Positions 17,357 through 25,805 of a DNA stretch of 64,000 nucleotides are shown in pieces. Under the pieces are notes generated by a model, which was not told where the DNA came from, made no database searches, and was given only the letters and a program-made list of their open reading frames with translations. Origin of the DNA: Bog-473 sp963764305 (GTDB lineage: Bacteria; Actinomycetota; Acidimicrobiia; Acidimicrobiales; RAAP-2). Location: the NCBI GenBank assembly GCA_963764305.1, contig CAVXSD010000007.1:124001-188000 (forward strand), written 5' to 3'. The translations under genes were made by a program, and so were the position numbers. Position 1 is the first letter of the stretch. The number at the start of each line of letters is the position of its first letter.

Positions 17357-18810
17357 GAGCCCTCGCCGATGGCGTAGTCACTGAGTGAGCGCGTCGGCAC
17401 GAGGGGCAGCTCGACGATGAGGGCCTCGCCCGGAGCGGCCGGACGCGGGACCCCGGTCCCCGCTGCGATTATCGAGCGCACGTCGTGGGCCCGGAACCTC
17501 CCGAACGAGGTGGCACGTTCGAGTGCGGCCAACAGCACGTCTCTCCCATGGGCGGCCTCCATGTGGGCCAGCTCCTCGAGGTCGCCCTTGAGCGAGGTGA
17601 TCCCCCTGGCGGCCGCACCCTTGATGAAGGACTCGGCCGCCGGCCCGAGGGCACAGAACGCCTTCTCTGCACCGGTCTTCGGTCGCACGGCACGAGTCGG
17701 CATGGGCCGGGGCCCGCCATAGTGCTCGTCGAGAACCGACGTCTCACCAGGGGCAACGAGGTCGTGTTCGGCCACGATCTCTCCCAAGAAGATGATCAGG
17801 ATCTTGGCGTCTTGGGCCACGAGCTCGACCTGGCGGCCGATGTGGATGGTGGGCACCGAGTAGCGGGCCGAGCCGAAGCGCACACAGCTGAGCCGGTCGA
17901 CCTTGCGCACGACGAGCTTGCCGATGGTGGCCCTGAGTTGCGGCAGCGTCCCCATCACCTCGAGTTCCTTGACCAGTCGCTCGGCGGGGATCGCACAGAT
18001 CTCTGAATGCACGACGGCGTTGACCTCGTCGCTCCAGGCCAGCCCCTTGTCGTTCGCGCCGGCCAGGTCGGTGACGCTGAGCTCTTCGGGGATCATGAGG
18101 TCGGACTTCACGTAGCCGACGAGGTTCTCCACTAACCCCTTGGACTCGGGATCCGCCCCCTCGCAGAAGTCGGGCCGGAACCCGTAGTGGGTGGCGAAGC
18201 GCACATAGGCCGGCGTCGGAATGACGAGTCCAGCGACGGTGTCGCCCTTCAGGCACCCCATGCGGTCGGTCAGCGCGGTCTTGGGGACCGCGCCCAGGTA
18301 CTCGAAGCACCGCGCCAACGCTGTCATGGTCGCCTCGGCTCCGAGGTTGTCGGCGAAGCAGACGAAGCGGACCCTGCTCCAGGCCATCACGGCGCAGAAG
18401 ACGAACAGCGGGCCGATCTCGCCCCAGTCGAAGACCAACATGTCGCCCGGTGTCCAGATGCCCGGCCTGCGTCCCCGGTGATGATTCGCCCGCCACCCCG
18501 CCTTCACCTCGGCGACGAGCCGGCGGAAGTTGCGTGCCGATCCGCTGTACCCGGCCACTCGGGCGATGGGGAGCAGCCGTTTGGCCGACATTTTCCCCTT
18601 GGTCCGCTCCACCCGTTCGATTACAACGCCTCTGACGGCGTCGTAGTTGTGCTCGACGACGGCGATCCCGCCGTTTTCGGCCGCCTGAGCGGCCAGCACG
18701 GAACGTTTCACCGTCTTGGGCGTCGTCCCGCAGATCTCCGCAGCAGCTCTGTAGCTGCCCACCTCTCGATAGGCGGCATGCATGTCCATGTGTTCCCTCA
18801 CTGATTTCAT
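17353..18810 (-). CDS. istA: IS21 transposase IstA (element 1)
   Basis: The 485-residue DDE transposase begins MKSVREHMDMHAAYREVGSY, with a helix-turn-helix (SYRAAAEICGTTPKTVKRSV). It carries an rve integrase core with MLVFDWGEIGPLFVF (first Asp), KTALTDRMGC (second Asp) and ESKGLVENLVGYVK (Glu). The C-terminal Mu-transposase-like beta domain includes RFGSARYSVPTIHIG. The start at 18810 is chosen because the homologous sequence begins there. The gene is intact, so the element may still be able to transpose, although its right end is split. Confidence 0.93.
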   Translation of the reverse strand: MKSVREHMDMHAAYREVGSYRAAAEICGTTPKTVKRSVLAAQAAENGGIAVVEHNYDAVRGVVIERVERTKGKMSAKRLLPIARVAGYSGSARNFRRLVAEVKAGWRANHHRGRRPGIWTPGDMLVFDWGEIGPLFVFCAVMAWSRVRFVCFADNLGAEATMTALARCFEYLGAVPKTALTDRMGCLKGDTVAGLVIPTPAYVRFATHYGFRPDFCEGADPESKGLVENLVGYVKSDLMIPEELSVTDLAGANDKGLAWSDEVNAVVHSEICAIPAERLVKELEVMGTLPQLRATIGKLVVRKVDRLSCVRFGSARYSVPTIHIGRQVELVAQDAKILIIFLGEIVAEHDLVAPGETSVLDEHYGGPRPMPTRAVRPKTGAEKAFCALGPAAESFIKGAAARGITSLKGDLEELAHMEAAHGRDVLLAALERATSFGRFRAHDVRSIIAAGTGVPRPAAPGEALIVELPLVPTRSLSDYAIGEGS

Positions 18811-19099
18811 TGAGACGTCCCTTGGTCGGTGCGGCGGTTCGGTTAGCACCGCCACCGTCACCGGCCAGGGGACCTCGTTGGTGGATCCTTCAGTGAGGGG
18901 TGGGGACTTCTCGTGGCCAAAACCGGAGACTTTTCGTGGCCACCAGCGGGGATGTCCACGATTTTTGAATCTCCCCACCCTCGATCACTGAAATTCCCCA
19001 CCCTGTCCCGGTGAGCTGAACCATCCACCCGCGGCGGTGGGCCCCCTTCGATGCTGACGAGCGACCAAGCAAGACAGCTCGAAGGGAGACCCGCTTCGC

Positions 19100-20402
19100 A
19101 TGCTCACACATGGGGAAGACGTGGAAGCACATGCACTCAGAAGCAGGGGCTGGACTATCTCGGCGATCGCCCGCCACCTCGGCCGGGACCGCAAGACCGT
19201 CCGGGCCTACATCAACGGGGAGCGGGTCCCCGGCGTCCGGGCCAAGAACGGCGCCGGACCCGCTCGAGCCGTTCACGAAGTACCTGACAGCGCGGTTTGT
19301 CGACGACCCGCACATCTGGGCGTCTGCCCTCTATGACGAGGTCAGGCGGCTCGGCTATCCGCTGAGCTACCCGAGCTTCGCCCGCCAGGTGCGCTTGGCC
19401 GGACTCCGGCCCCACTGCGAGGCCTGTCACGGCGTCAAAGGCCGCGACACCATCGAGATCGACCATCCACCAGGCGAAGAGATCCAGTGGGACTGGTTCG
19501 AGAGACGCAACGCCCGGTGGGATGCCACGGCCTACGTGCTCTTGGGCACGCTGCCGCACTCATCCAAGGTGCGCGGCGTGCTGGCCGAGAAGATGGACCA
19601 GGCCTATCTCATCGAGGCCATGGACGAAGTGCTCCGGCGCCTGGGCGGAACAGCCCGGGTGTGGCGGACGGACCGTCTGGCGACCGTGATCGTGCCGGGG
19701 ACGAGGGACGTCCAGCCGTCCTTCGCCCCCGTCGCCAAGCACTACGGGGCCATCGTCGAACCCTGCCCGCCGAGGCGCGGGAACCGAAAAGGGGCGGTCG
19801 AGTCCTCGGTGCGCTTCGTGTCTGGTCGCTGGTGGCGCACCATGGGAGCAACGAACCCCGAGGAGGCCCAGCGCTCCCTCGACGTCTTCTGCGCCACCAT
19901 CGGCGACGAGCGCGAGCGCAGGGGACCGGGCGGCGAACGCACCACTGTCGCTGAGCTGGCTGACTCCGAGCCCCTGCTCGCCCTCCCGGCAGTCCCGTTC
20001 CCGGCCACCACCGAGGTCTCCCGCACCGTCGCCGACAATGCCAGCATCGCCTTCCGAGGCAACCGCTACTCGGTGCCGCAGGGCCTCGCCGGCTCCATCC
20101 TGCTCGTCAGACACCGGCTCTCGTCTCCGACCATCGACGTGGTGGCACCCTCGGGGGTCATCCTGGTCACCCATCGCCTCGCCCCGGCGGGATCGGGCGC
20201 GCTGGTGCGCAGCCGAGAGCACAAAGAAGCGCTCGAGGCCGCCGTGCTCAGTGCCTTTTCCACGGCCCGTCCGTGCGACAAGAAGGCCAACCGGCCACCG
20301 GGCCGAGAGGCACTCGAAGAGGCAGCCCGACTGCTCGGGCCCATCGGGCGTGAGCCAGTGTCGACCTCAGTGGTCTATGACGAGATCGCGGAGGGACGAT
20401 GA
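19100..20402 (+). CDS. istA: IS21 transposase IstA (element 2), frameshifted after the HTH
   Basis: The N-terminal MLTHGEDVEAHALRSRGW and WTISAIARHLGRDRKTVRAYI give the helix-turn-helix in one frame. From about 19256 the frame with DPLEPFTKYL continues through the rve core (GEEIQWDWFERRN, TDRLATVIVPG, NRKGAVESSVRF) to RGNRYSVPQGLAG and the stop at 20400-20402. One extra G near 19255 (GCCGGACC) accounts for the shift. The istB start overlaps the stop by 3 bases within ATGA. Confidence 0.82.
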
Positions 20403-20460
20403 GCGAGTCCTCCACCTATCAAGAGATCCGCAGCCACCTGGCCTACCTGCGTCTGGGTGC

Positions 20461-21925
20461 GGTTAAGTCCCAACGAGTGGTGTACGAGGTCGTGAGGTTG
20501 CAACGACTCCCGCGTCAACCTGTTCTCTGATTGCTGATCCTATGTCCGGCTGGCGTCGGCGGCCTCCTTGCCGGCGGCGTCGATGGCCGGCCTCGGGTCC
20601 TCGGGTGAGGGCTCGAGCCTCCTTTGGGCCTTGAGCGACTCGGCGCTCATGTAGCGACGCGTGATGGCCCACTCGTCGGTCTGCTCGGCGAGCAGTGCGC
20701 CGACCAGGCGGATGACGGCCGCCCGGTTGGGGAAGATCCCCACCACGTCGGTGCGCCGGCGGATCTCCTTGTTCAGTCGTTCCTGAGGGTTGTTCGAGCG
20801 GATCTGACGCCAGTGCTCGGTGGGAAAGGCGCTGAAGGCCAAGATGTCGTCGGCCACGTCGAGGAGGTAGGTGACGACGTCGACGAAGCCGGCCTTGGTC
20901 AGCTTGTCGGTGACGTCGGCCAGCTGGCCCCAGGTGGTGTCGCGGTCGGGCTGCTCGAAGACCGAGCGCACCAAGGTGGCGATCATCGGCCAGTTCCCCT
21001 TGGCGCAGCGTGAGGCGAGGTTGGCCATGAAGTGGGTGCGGCAGCGTTGCCAGGAGGCCTCGGCGAAGACCTGGGAGATGGCGGCCTTGATGCCGCCGTG
21101 GGCGTCGGAGATCACCAGTTCGACGCCACTGAGTCCCCGGGCCACCAGCGCCCGCAGGAACGCCGTCCAGGCGGCCGTGTCCTCAGTCGTCGCGATGTCG
21201 AGGCCGACGATCTCGCGCCGGCCCTCGGCGCCCACAGCGGTGGCGATCACGGCTGAGACGTTCACCACCCGGCCACCTTCGCGAACTCGCTGTGTCAGAG
21301 CGTCGATCCACAGGTAGCGATAGGGCCCCTGGTCCAAGGGCCGCTCCTTGAACTCGGTGATCACCTGGTCGAGCTCTTGGGCCATGCGCGAGACCTCGGA
21401 CTTGGAGATCCCGTCGATGCCCATGGCCTTGACCAGGTCGTCGACCCTCCTCGTGGACACGCCCTCGACGTAGGCGGCACAGACCACCGACACCAGGGCC
21501 TGCTCGGCCCGCCGCCTCGGCTGCAGCAAGAACTCGGGGCTGTAGACGCCCCGGCGGAGCTTGGGCACGGCCAGCTCGATCGAGCCGACCCTGGTGTCCC
21601 AGGGCCGCAGCCGATACCCGTTCCTCTGGTTCTCACGCTCGGGGCTACGTTCGCCATAGGCGGCGTTGCACTGCATCGAGGCCTCGGCCGACATCAGGGC
21701 CTCGGCGAAGGCGGCGAGCATGGACCTCGCCAGATCGGTGTCGCCGTTGGCGCCTTCGAGGTACTTGTCCAGCCAGGCGGACGCGTCGATAGTGGTGGGG
21801 ACGTTCACCGTGATCCTCCTCAAGTAGTTGTCTGGAAACTGCTTCTTGAGGTTGACGCGGTGATCGTCGCGTCTGGGGGATCCTGCTTCAGCTCACCTGG
21901 TCGTACACCACTGGCTGGGACTCAA
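20461..21925 (-). mobile_element. IS256-family element (innermost, 1465 bp) with 9-bp target duplication
   Basis: The left end GGTTAAGTCCCAACGAGTGG and the right end, read inward as GTTGAGTCCCAGCCAGTGG, both continue into TGTACGA, giving imperfect terminal inverted repeats of about 27 bp. The element is flanked by the perfect 9-bp direct repeat TCTGGGTGC (20452-20460 and 21926-21934). It carries one transposase gene on the minus strand and splits istB of the second IS21. Confidence 0.93.
20540..21823 (-). CDS. IS256-family (mutator-type) transposase
   Basis: The 427-residue transposase matches the IS256/MULE family. QRNGYRLRPWDTRVGSIELA is the N-terminal zinc-like domain, YLWIDALTQRVREGG carries the first Asp, VELVISDAHGGIKAAI the second, and ERLNKEIRRRTDVVGIFPN the Glu. 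The family length is about 400-430 residues, so the gene is full size with no frameshift. It is probably the most recently active element in the nest. Confidence 0.94.
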   Translation of the reverse strand: MRRITVNVPTTIDASAWLDKYLEGANGDTDLARSMLAAFAEALMSAEASMQCNAAYGERSPERENQRNGYRLRPWDTRVGSIELAVPKLRRGVYSPEFLLQPRRRAEQALVSVVCAAYVEGVSTRRVDDLVKAMGIDGISKSEVSRMAQELDQVITEFKERPLDQGPYRYLWIDALTQRVREGGRVVNVSAVIATAVGAEGRREIVGLDIATTEDTAAWTAFLRALVARGLSGVELVISDAHGGIKAAISQVFAEASWQRCRTHFMANLASRCAKGNWPMIATLVRSVFEQPDRDTTWGQLADVTDKLTKAGFVDVVTYLLDVADDILAFSAFPTEHWRQIRSNNPQERLNKEIRRRTDVVGIFPNRAAVIRLVGALLAEQTDEWAITRRYMSAESLKAQRRLEPSPEDPRPAIDAAGKEAADASRT

Positions 21926-22787
21926 CTCTGGGTGCTGCCGCCGAAGCGCTGCCCGGAGAACTCGAGCATGCTCGCAAGGAGGGACTGGGGCACTCGGAGT
22001 TCTTGGCTCGCCTCCTCGAGGTCGAGGTGAGCGCCACCGAGATCAGAGCGCCGCGCCGGCCTCGAGCGCTTCGCCTGCCTGCCTTCCCCGTGGACACTCG
22101 ACGACTTCGACTTCAGTGCCCAGCCCTCGGTCGACAAGAAGTTGATGAGCGAGCTCGGGACGCTGCGGTTTCTCGAAGACGCCACCAATGTGCTGCTGAT
22201 CGGGCAGCCCGGTGTCGGCAAGACCATGCTGGCTGTTGGTCTGGCCCGGGCGTCGATCAACGCCGGCTATCGGACCTACTACACGACGGCCGCTGACCTG
22301 GCCGCCCGCTGTCACCGCGCCGCTCTCGAAGGAAGGTGGGCCACGACCATGCGCTTCTTCGCCGGGCCGAGACTCTTGGTCATCGACGAAGTGGGCTACC
22401 TGCCGCTGCAGAGCGAGGCCGCCGCCGCGCTGTTCCAGGTGATCACCCAGCGTTATCTGAAGAGCTCCATCGTCATGACGACCAATCTGGGTGTCGGCTC
22501 GTGGGGGAAGATCTTCGACGACCCGATGGTCGCCGCTGCCATGCTCGATCGCCTGCTGCACCGCAGCGTCGTGTTCAACATCGACGGCGAGAGCTACCGG
22601 ATGCGCTCCCATCGGGCCCGCACCGAAGGCCTCCGGAAGGGGGTGTCCAAGGTCAAGGAGTAAAATGAAGCAAAACTCACCGGTCAGTCAACTGGGGAAT
22701 TTCGTTGATCGCCCCTGGGGAGTTTCGGAAATCGGCGGCAGGGACATCAGCTGGCCATAACCGGGGACTTTCTCGTGGCCACGGACA

Positions 22788-22837
22788 ACTGGAAAGGCCA
22801 AGACTCGAAGTCCGCCTTGGAACACGACAACGAGTAG
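22788..22837 (+). pseudogene. 3' tail of the decayed SDR gene beyond the IS nest
   Basis: After the ACTGG duplication the frame that reads MPEGVHW at 16494-16514 would continue as KGQDSKSALEHDNE and end at TAG (22835-22837) if the IS21 element were removed. This is an inference from frame continuity; the tail alone has no recognisable motif. Confidence 0.45.
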
Positions 22838-23460
22838 GCCACAGGGCCTACGTTTCCCGGAAGACTTGCTCTAGGACGTGGTCATGGTTGAATCCGGTTC
22901 AGCAGACCTCAACGGGCTTACGCCAAAAGAAGAAGCCTCCTTCGCCCGTTCGCGCCGCATGTCGCAGCGTTTCCCCGCAGGCGGCCCGCCTCTTCAGCGG
23001 CGCAACCAAGTCCTGTTCGGTCTCATGCGGCGCGCATCGGCGGGACGCTGCTCGGTATAGCAATTGGAATACTCACCACACCGGCCCACACAGCGGCCGG
23101 TCCAGGTCCGTACCCATCGTCTATCTAAACTGAACAGTGGGGAGTGATCCAGTTTCGATCCAGTTTCCCGGGACTCTGCCGATCCTGAGATGGATTTGAA
23201 TAGTGCAAGCGTCCATCTGGCTGCATAGCGCAGGCCCGTTGACCAGCAAGTTCGTCAAGCTTTGGAACCGGAGGTCGCACTCGATGGTCCGGAACCCCCG
23301 CCACCAACGAAGCGCTGGTTTGCCGGCTCATCAGAATCTGGTGAACTGGGCTTTTAGTCCCTGACCTGCCGCCACAGAGCCTCTCACGTCGTGGTACGTC
23401 CGACATTGCCTCGACACGCCCTCGGGTCGGCGCGCATCACGCACCGCGAGCCCTGAAGAG
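22838..23460. other. 623-bp stretch without a recognised gene
   Basis: The stretch separates the IS nest from the glycosyltransferase gene. It has a 60-codon plus-strand open frame (22878-23060, beginning MVMVESGSADLNGLTPKEEA) and short minus-strand frames, none of which resembles a known family or has a clear ribosome binding site. No repeats, RNA gene or integrase site are evident. It may be remnant DNA of the island. Confidence 0.5.
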
Positions 23461-24309
23461 TCACGACATGGGCTCGACGCGGCGCCCGAGCCGACCGCCG
23501 AGCCCGTCGACGACCCCCCGCCCGATCATCTTGAGCCTGAGCAGCCGGCCCTCGTCCTCGCGCAGGAGTGCGCGCAGGGTGAGCCCGGCGAGCTTGCGCG
23601 GCCACCGTCCCCGCCCGTGCCTGATGTAGAGATGCACGTAGACGTTGTTCCGAGCCTCGTAGTAGTACTTCCACGGCGGATTCCCCCACTGCTCACGGCC
23701 CTTCTGGTGATTCACCACGACATCGGGCGTGATGTGCAAGGGAAACCCTGCGGCAGGAATGCGTAGCATGAGGTACTCGAAGTCCTCGGCCCACCAGAAG
23801 AAGTCCGCCCGCGGGAACCCGGCCGACACGACAACCTCGCGTCCCAGCAGGACGCCACACCATCCAGGATAGTGCGTGACGTCGCCACTCGGAGTACGGA
23901 CCGAAGCGATGACGCACACGCTCGTGCCTGTCTTCTGGTACTCCTCGAGCAGGCGCTCCAGGCACTCGGGGGGCGCGACGATGTCGTCGTCGAGGATGAA
24001 TGCAAGGTCGAAGCCGGAGCCCAGGAACTCTTCGAGTGCGCGCGCCCATCCGCCGGCGGGCCCGCTGTTCTCCGGCTCGCGCAGGACACGAACATCGAGG
24101 CCAGACGGGCGCGCCCACGCCCGCGTCACTGTCTCCGCCGGCGGCGTGCCGGCATTGTCGAGGATCAGCACGGCGTCTGGGAGCCTGGTCTGGCCGCTCA
24201 CGGCCTCCAAGGTGTGCGCGAGGGTGTCGGGCGAGTTGTACGTCAGCACCATCGCGAGCACGGTCGGTCCGTCCGCGTCGAGTCCGCCTCCTTCCTGCTC
24301 GCCACCCAT
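23461..24309 (-). CDS. family 2 glycosyltransferase
   Basis: The 282-residue protein has a GT-A fold: TVLAMVLTYNSPDTLAHTLE at the N-terminus, VLILDNAGTPP, and LAFILDDDIVAPP with the metal-binding acidic triplet. FFWWAEDFEYLMLRIPAAG is the acceptor-side ED motif, and a C-terminal region NPPWKYYYEARNNVYVH follows, typical of rhamnosyl- or galactofuranosyl-transferase-like GT2 proteins. It lacks membrane spans. It probably adds a sugar to a surface glycan; donor and acceptor are unknown. It stands alone between remnants of the island. Confidence 0.9.
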   Translation of the reverse strand: MGGEQEGGGLDADGPTVLAMVLTYNSPDTLAHTLEAVSGQTRLPDAVLILDNAGTPPAETVTRAWARPSGLDVRVLREPENSGPAGGWARALEEFLGSGFDLAFILDDDIVAPPECLERLLEEYQKTGTSVCVIASVRTPSGDVTHYPGWCGVLLGREVVVSAGFPRADFFWWAEDFEYLMLRIPAAGFPLHITPDVVVNHQKGREQWGNPPWKYYYEARNNVYVHLYIRHGRGRWPRKLAGLTLRALLREDEGRLLRLKMIGRGVVDGLGGRLGRRVEPMS

Positions 24310-24494
24310 CTGGGCTCCCTTCCATCGTGTCCTTGCGGCCCGACCTCTCGCCCGCAGATCCCACCGTGCTCTTGGGCCCGGATCGTCCCGCCAGGCCGCC
24401 CACTCCTGCGACGGGCGGGGACAGTCAGAGTTCTCCGGCCGCTCGCCTGATACACGCTAGTGCGGTACGCGGACGGGACCGCGTTCCCTCGACC

Positions 24495-24833
24495 TCAGTC
24501 GGTGCCGAGTACGTCAGCCGCCACCCGGATGACGGAGCCCGCGGCGGGCACGCCGGCGTAAATGGAGACGTCATGAGGATCTCCTGACGCGTGATCCCCA
24601 CGTTCAGCGTCCCGCCCAGGTGCGCGCGCAGCTCCTCTGGCTGGCCCAACGCGGCCAACAGTGCGACGGTGATCATGGAGGATCTCGCCGAACGCGCTCT
24701 GTTGCACGTGATCGTAATAGTCCGGAGCCAGTTTGGCCGCGGGGAACTGGCCGGTCGGGCCCTTGAGCGTGGCCGGCCAGAGCCGGCCTTGCGCGTCGCG
24801 GCCGGCCGCCCGGCGCTCATCACTCGTGGTCAT
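24495..24833 (-). pseudogene. carboxymuconolactone decarboxylase family remnant
   Basis: From the ATG at 24833, the N-terminal part (MTTSDERRAAGRDAQGRLWP to SAFGEIL) is followed in another frame by MITVALLAALGQPEELRAHL with NVGITRQEIL. The first frame then returns with SIYAGVPAAGSVIRVAADVL. Compared with intact family members, about ten residues are missing before MITVALL and a few before SIYAGVP. The Cys/His residues of catalytic CMD proteins are not visible. Deletions plus frame changes make it a pseudogene rather than a simple indel. Confidence 0.75.
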
Positions 24834-25065
24834 GCGTCACTCCTTTCCACACACAATATTTTGACCGTGGCGATGCTGCCTCCCCCGACGAGGTGGGCCA
24901 GCCCCGCTCGTGTCCCCTCGACCTGACGTCCCTCCGCCTGAGCCCGAAGTTGGAGCAGGTGAACGCCTTACCCGGATTGAGCCACTCCGGGTAATGGGGC
25001 CCACGTCGCTTCCATGTCCACTTCGAGCGTCCTTGGGATGTACGGCCTGCTGGTGCGCGCCGCAA

Positions 25066-25213
25066 TCAGTGGTCGTGGCGGATCAGCATGACTGGACACG
25101 GCGCGTGATGCGCCACGTAGTCGCTGACGGAGGCGCCGATGTGTCGGCTCAACCAGTTCTTGCCTGAGGAACCGATCACAAGCACGTCTGGGTTCATCTC
25201 TTGGGCAACTCGA
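25066..25213 (-). pseudogene. universal stress protein, C-terminal fragment
   Basis: The last 48 codons of a UspA-type domain are visible: EMNPDVLVIGSSGKNWLS with the G-x-S-G-type nucleotide-binding loop, then GASVSDYVAHHAPCPVMLIR and RHDH stop. Everything upstream of about 25213 is replaced by integrase sequence, so the gene was truncated by a recombination event. Confidence 0.8.
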
Positions 25214-25565
25214 ACGACGGCAGCCCCTGTTCAGCTTCGCTCTCGGGCCCAACGAAGCGGCGCAGGTGGTCCTCGTTCACCGGCAGCAGGGAGCTCGGGA
25301 GGTAGACCTTGCGGGGGTCGCCGTTCTTGGTTCGGCCGGGCTCGAGGTGCCCGTCGCGAAACTCGAGGAGGGAACGCTCCACCCGCACCGTGCCGGCCCG
25401 CAGATCGGCGTCGTTCCTATGGAGCCCGAGCAACTCGCCACGGCGGAGGACACCCCAGGCGGCCAGCGTGACGGCCCCCCGGTACTGCGCGGGCATCGAC
25501 TCCGTGAGCACCGCCACCTGGTCGACGTTGGGGATGCGACGATCGGTGACCCGGTCGGTTCTCTT
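25194..25565 (-). pseudogene. tyrosine recombinase/integrase, central fragment
   Basis: The fragment reads DRRIPNVDQVAVLTESMP, QYRGAVTLAAWGVLRRGELL with the first catalytic Arg context (LRRGELLGL), then GTVRVERSLLEFRDGHLEPG and TKNGDPRKVYLPSSLL. This is the middle of a phage/ICE-type integrase catalytic domain. The N-terminal arm-binding domain and the C-terminal His-x-x-Arg and Tyr are absent. It directly abuts the universal stress protein fragment, a scar of an old integration or excision. Confidence 0.8.
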
Positions 25566-25805
25566 CTACGATCGTGTGCGACTCCCGACACGCTTCGAGG
25601 TCGTAGCTAGGCCGTGAACCTGGCATCTCATGTCTCTTTTCATGTGTTGGGTCCTGTGCATATCTGCGTCCCGAGTGGCCTTACAGCCACAGCACGGGGC
25701 ACCGGCTTCCTGCCTCTTCCGGTGTCGTGGCGATCACGGTCGGGAGCCGCATCAAGTCGGAATCGGCGGACTCGCGCCTGCCGGGGGGCGACCGTTCTCG
25801 CTCCG

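Larger units (their letters stand above)
20399..22663 (+). pseudogene. istB: IS21 helper ATPase IstB (element 2), interrupted by an IS256-type insertion
   Basis: The first 21 codons (MSESSTYQEIRSHLAYLRLGA) end at 20460. The gene resumes at 21935 with AAEALPGELEHARKEGLGHS, joined across an exact 9-bp duplication TCTGGGTGC. Further on a one-base shift at about 22039-22044 separates this part from ERRAGLERFACLPSPW. The AAA+ core follows: LLIGQPGVGKTM (Walker A), PRLLVIDEVGYLPL (Walker B), and the end SVVFNIDGESYRMRSHRA. The helper is inactive in this copy. Confidence 0.88.
18951..22748 (+). mobile_element. IS21-family element 2 (nested inside element 1)
   Basis: The left end GATGTCCACGATTTTTGAA and the right end, read inward from 22748 as GATGTCCCTGCCGCCGATTT, continue into matching blocks around CTCCCCA, CGATCA and GAAATTCCCCA, and both reach CCGGTGAG. 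These terminal repeats differ from those of element 1. It sits within the right terminal repeats of element 1; the flanks AGCGGG and AGCTGG may be an imperfect target duplication. The ends are uncertain by about 2 bp, because TG...CA would fit 18953-22746. Without the inner IS256-type copy it would be about 2.3 kb. Confidence 0.82.
16515..22787 (-). mobile_element. IS21-family element 1 (outer level of the nest)
   Basis: The left end begins TGTCCGTGGCCAG at 16515, and the right end reads TGTCCGTGGCCAC inward from 22787. Both are flanked by the direct repeat ACTGG (16510-16514 and 22788-22792). Several inner copies of a GTGGCCA...AAGTCCCC repeat lie at each end, as is usual for IS21. The istA/istB pair is on the minus strand. 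The right terminal region is split at 18950/22749 by a second IS21 element. Without the nested elements it would be about 2.47 kb. Confidence 0.88.

Noticed and set aside
22878..23060. 60-codon open frame in the gap after the IS nest
   Set aside because: No known family, no ribosome binding site and no partner; it is likely a chance frame in remnant DNA.
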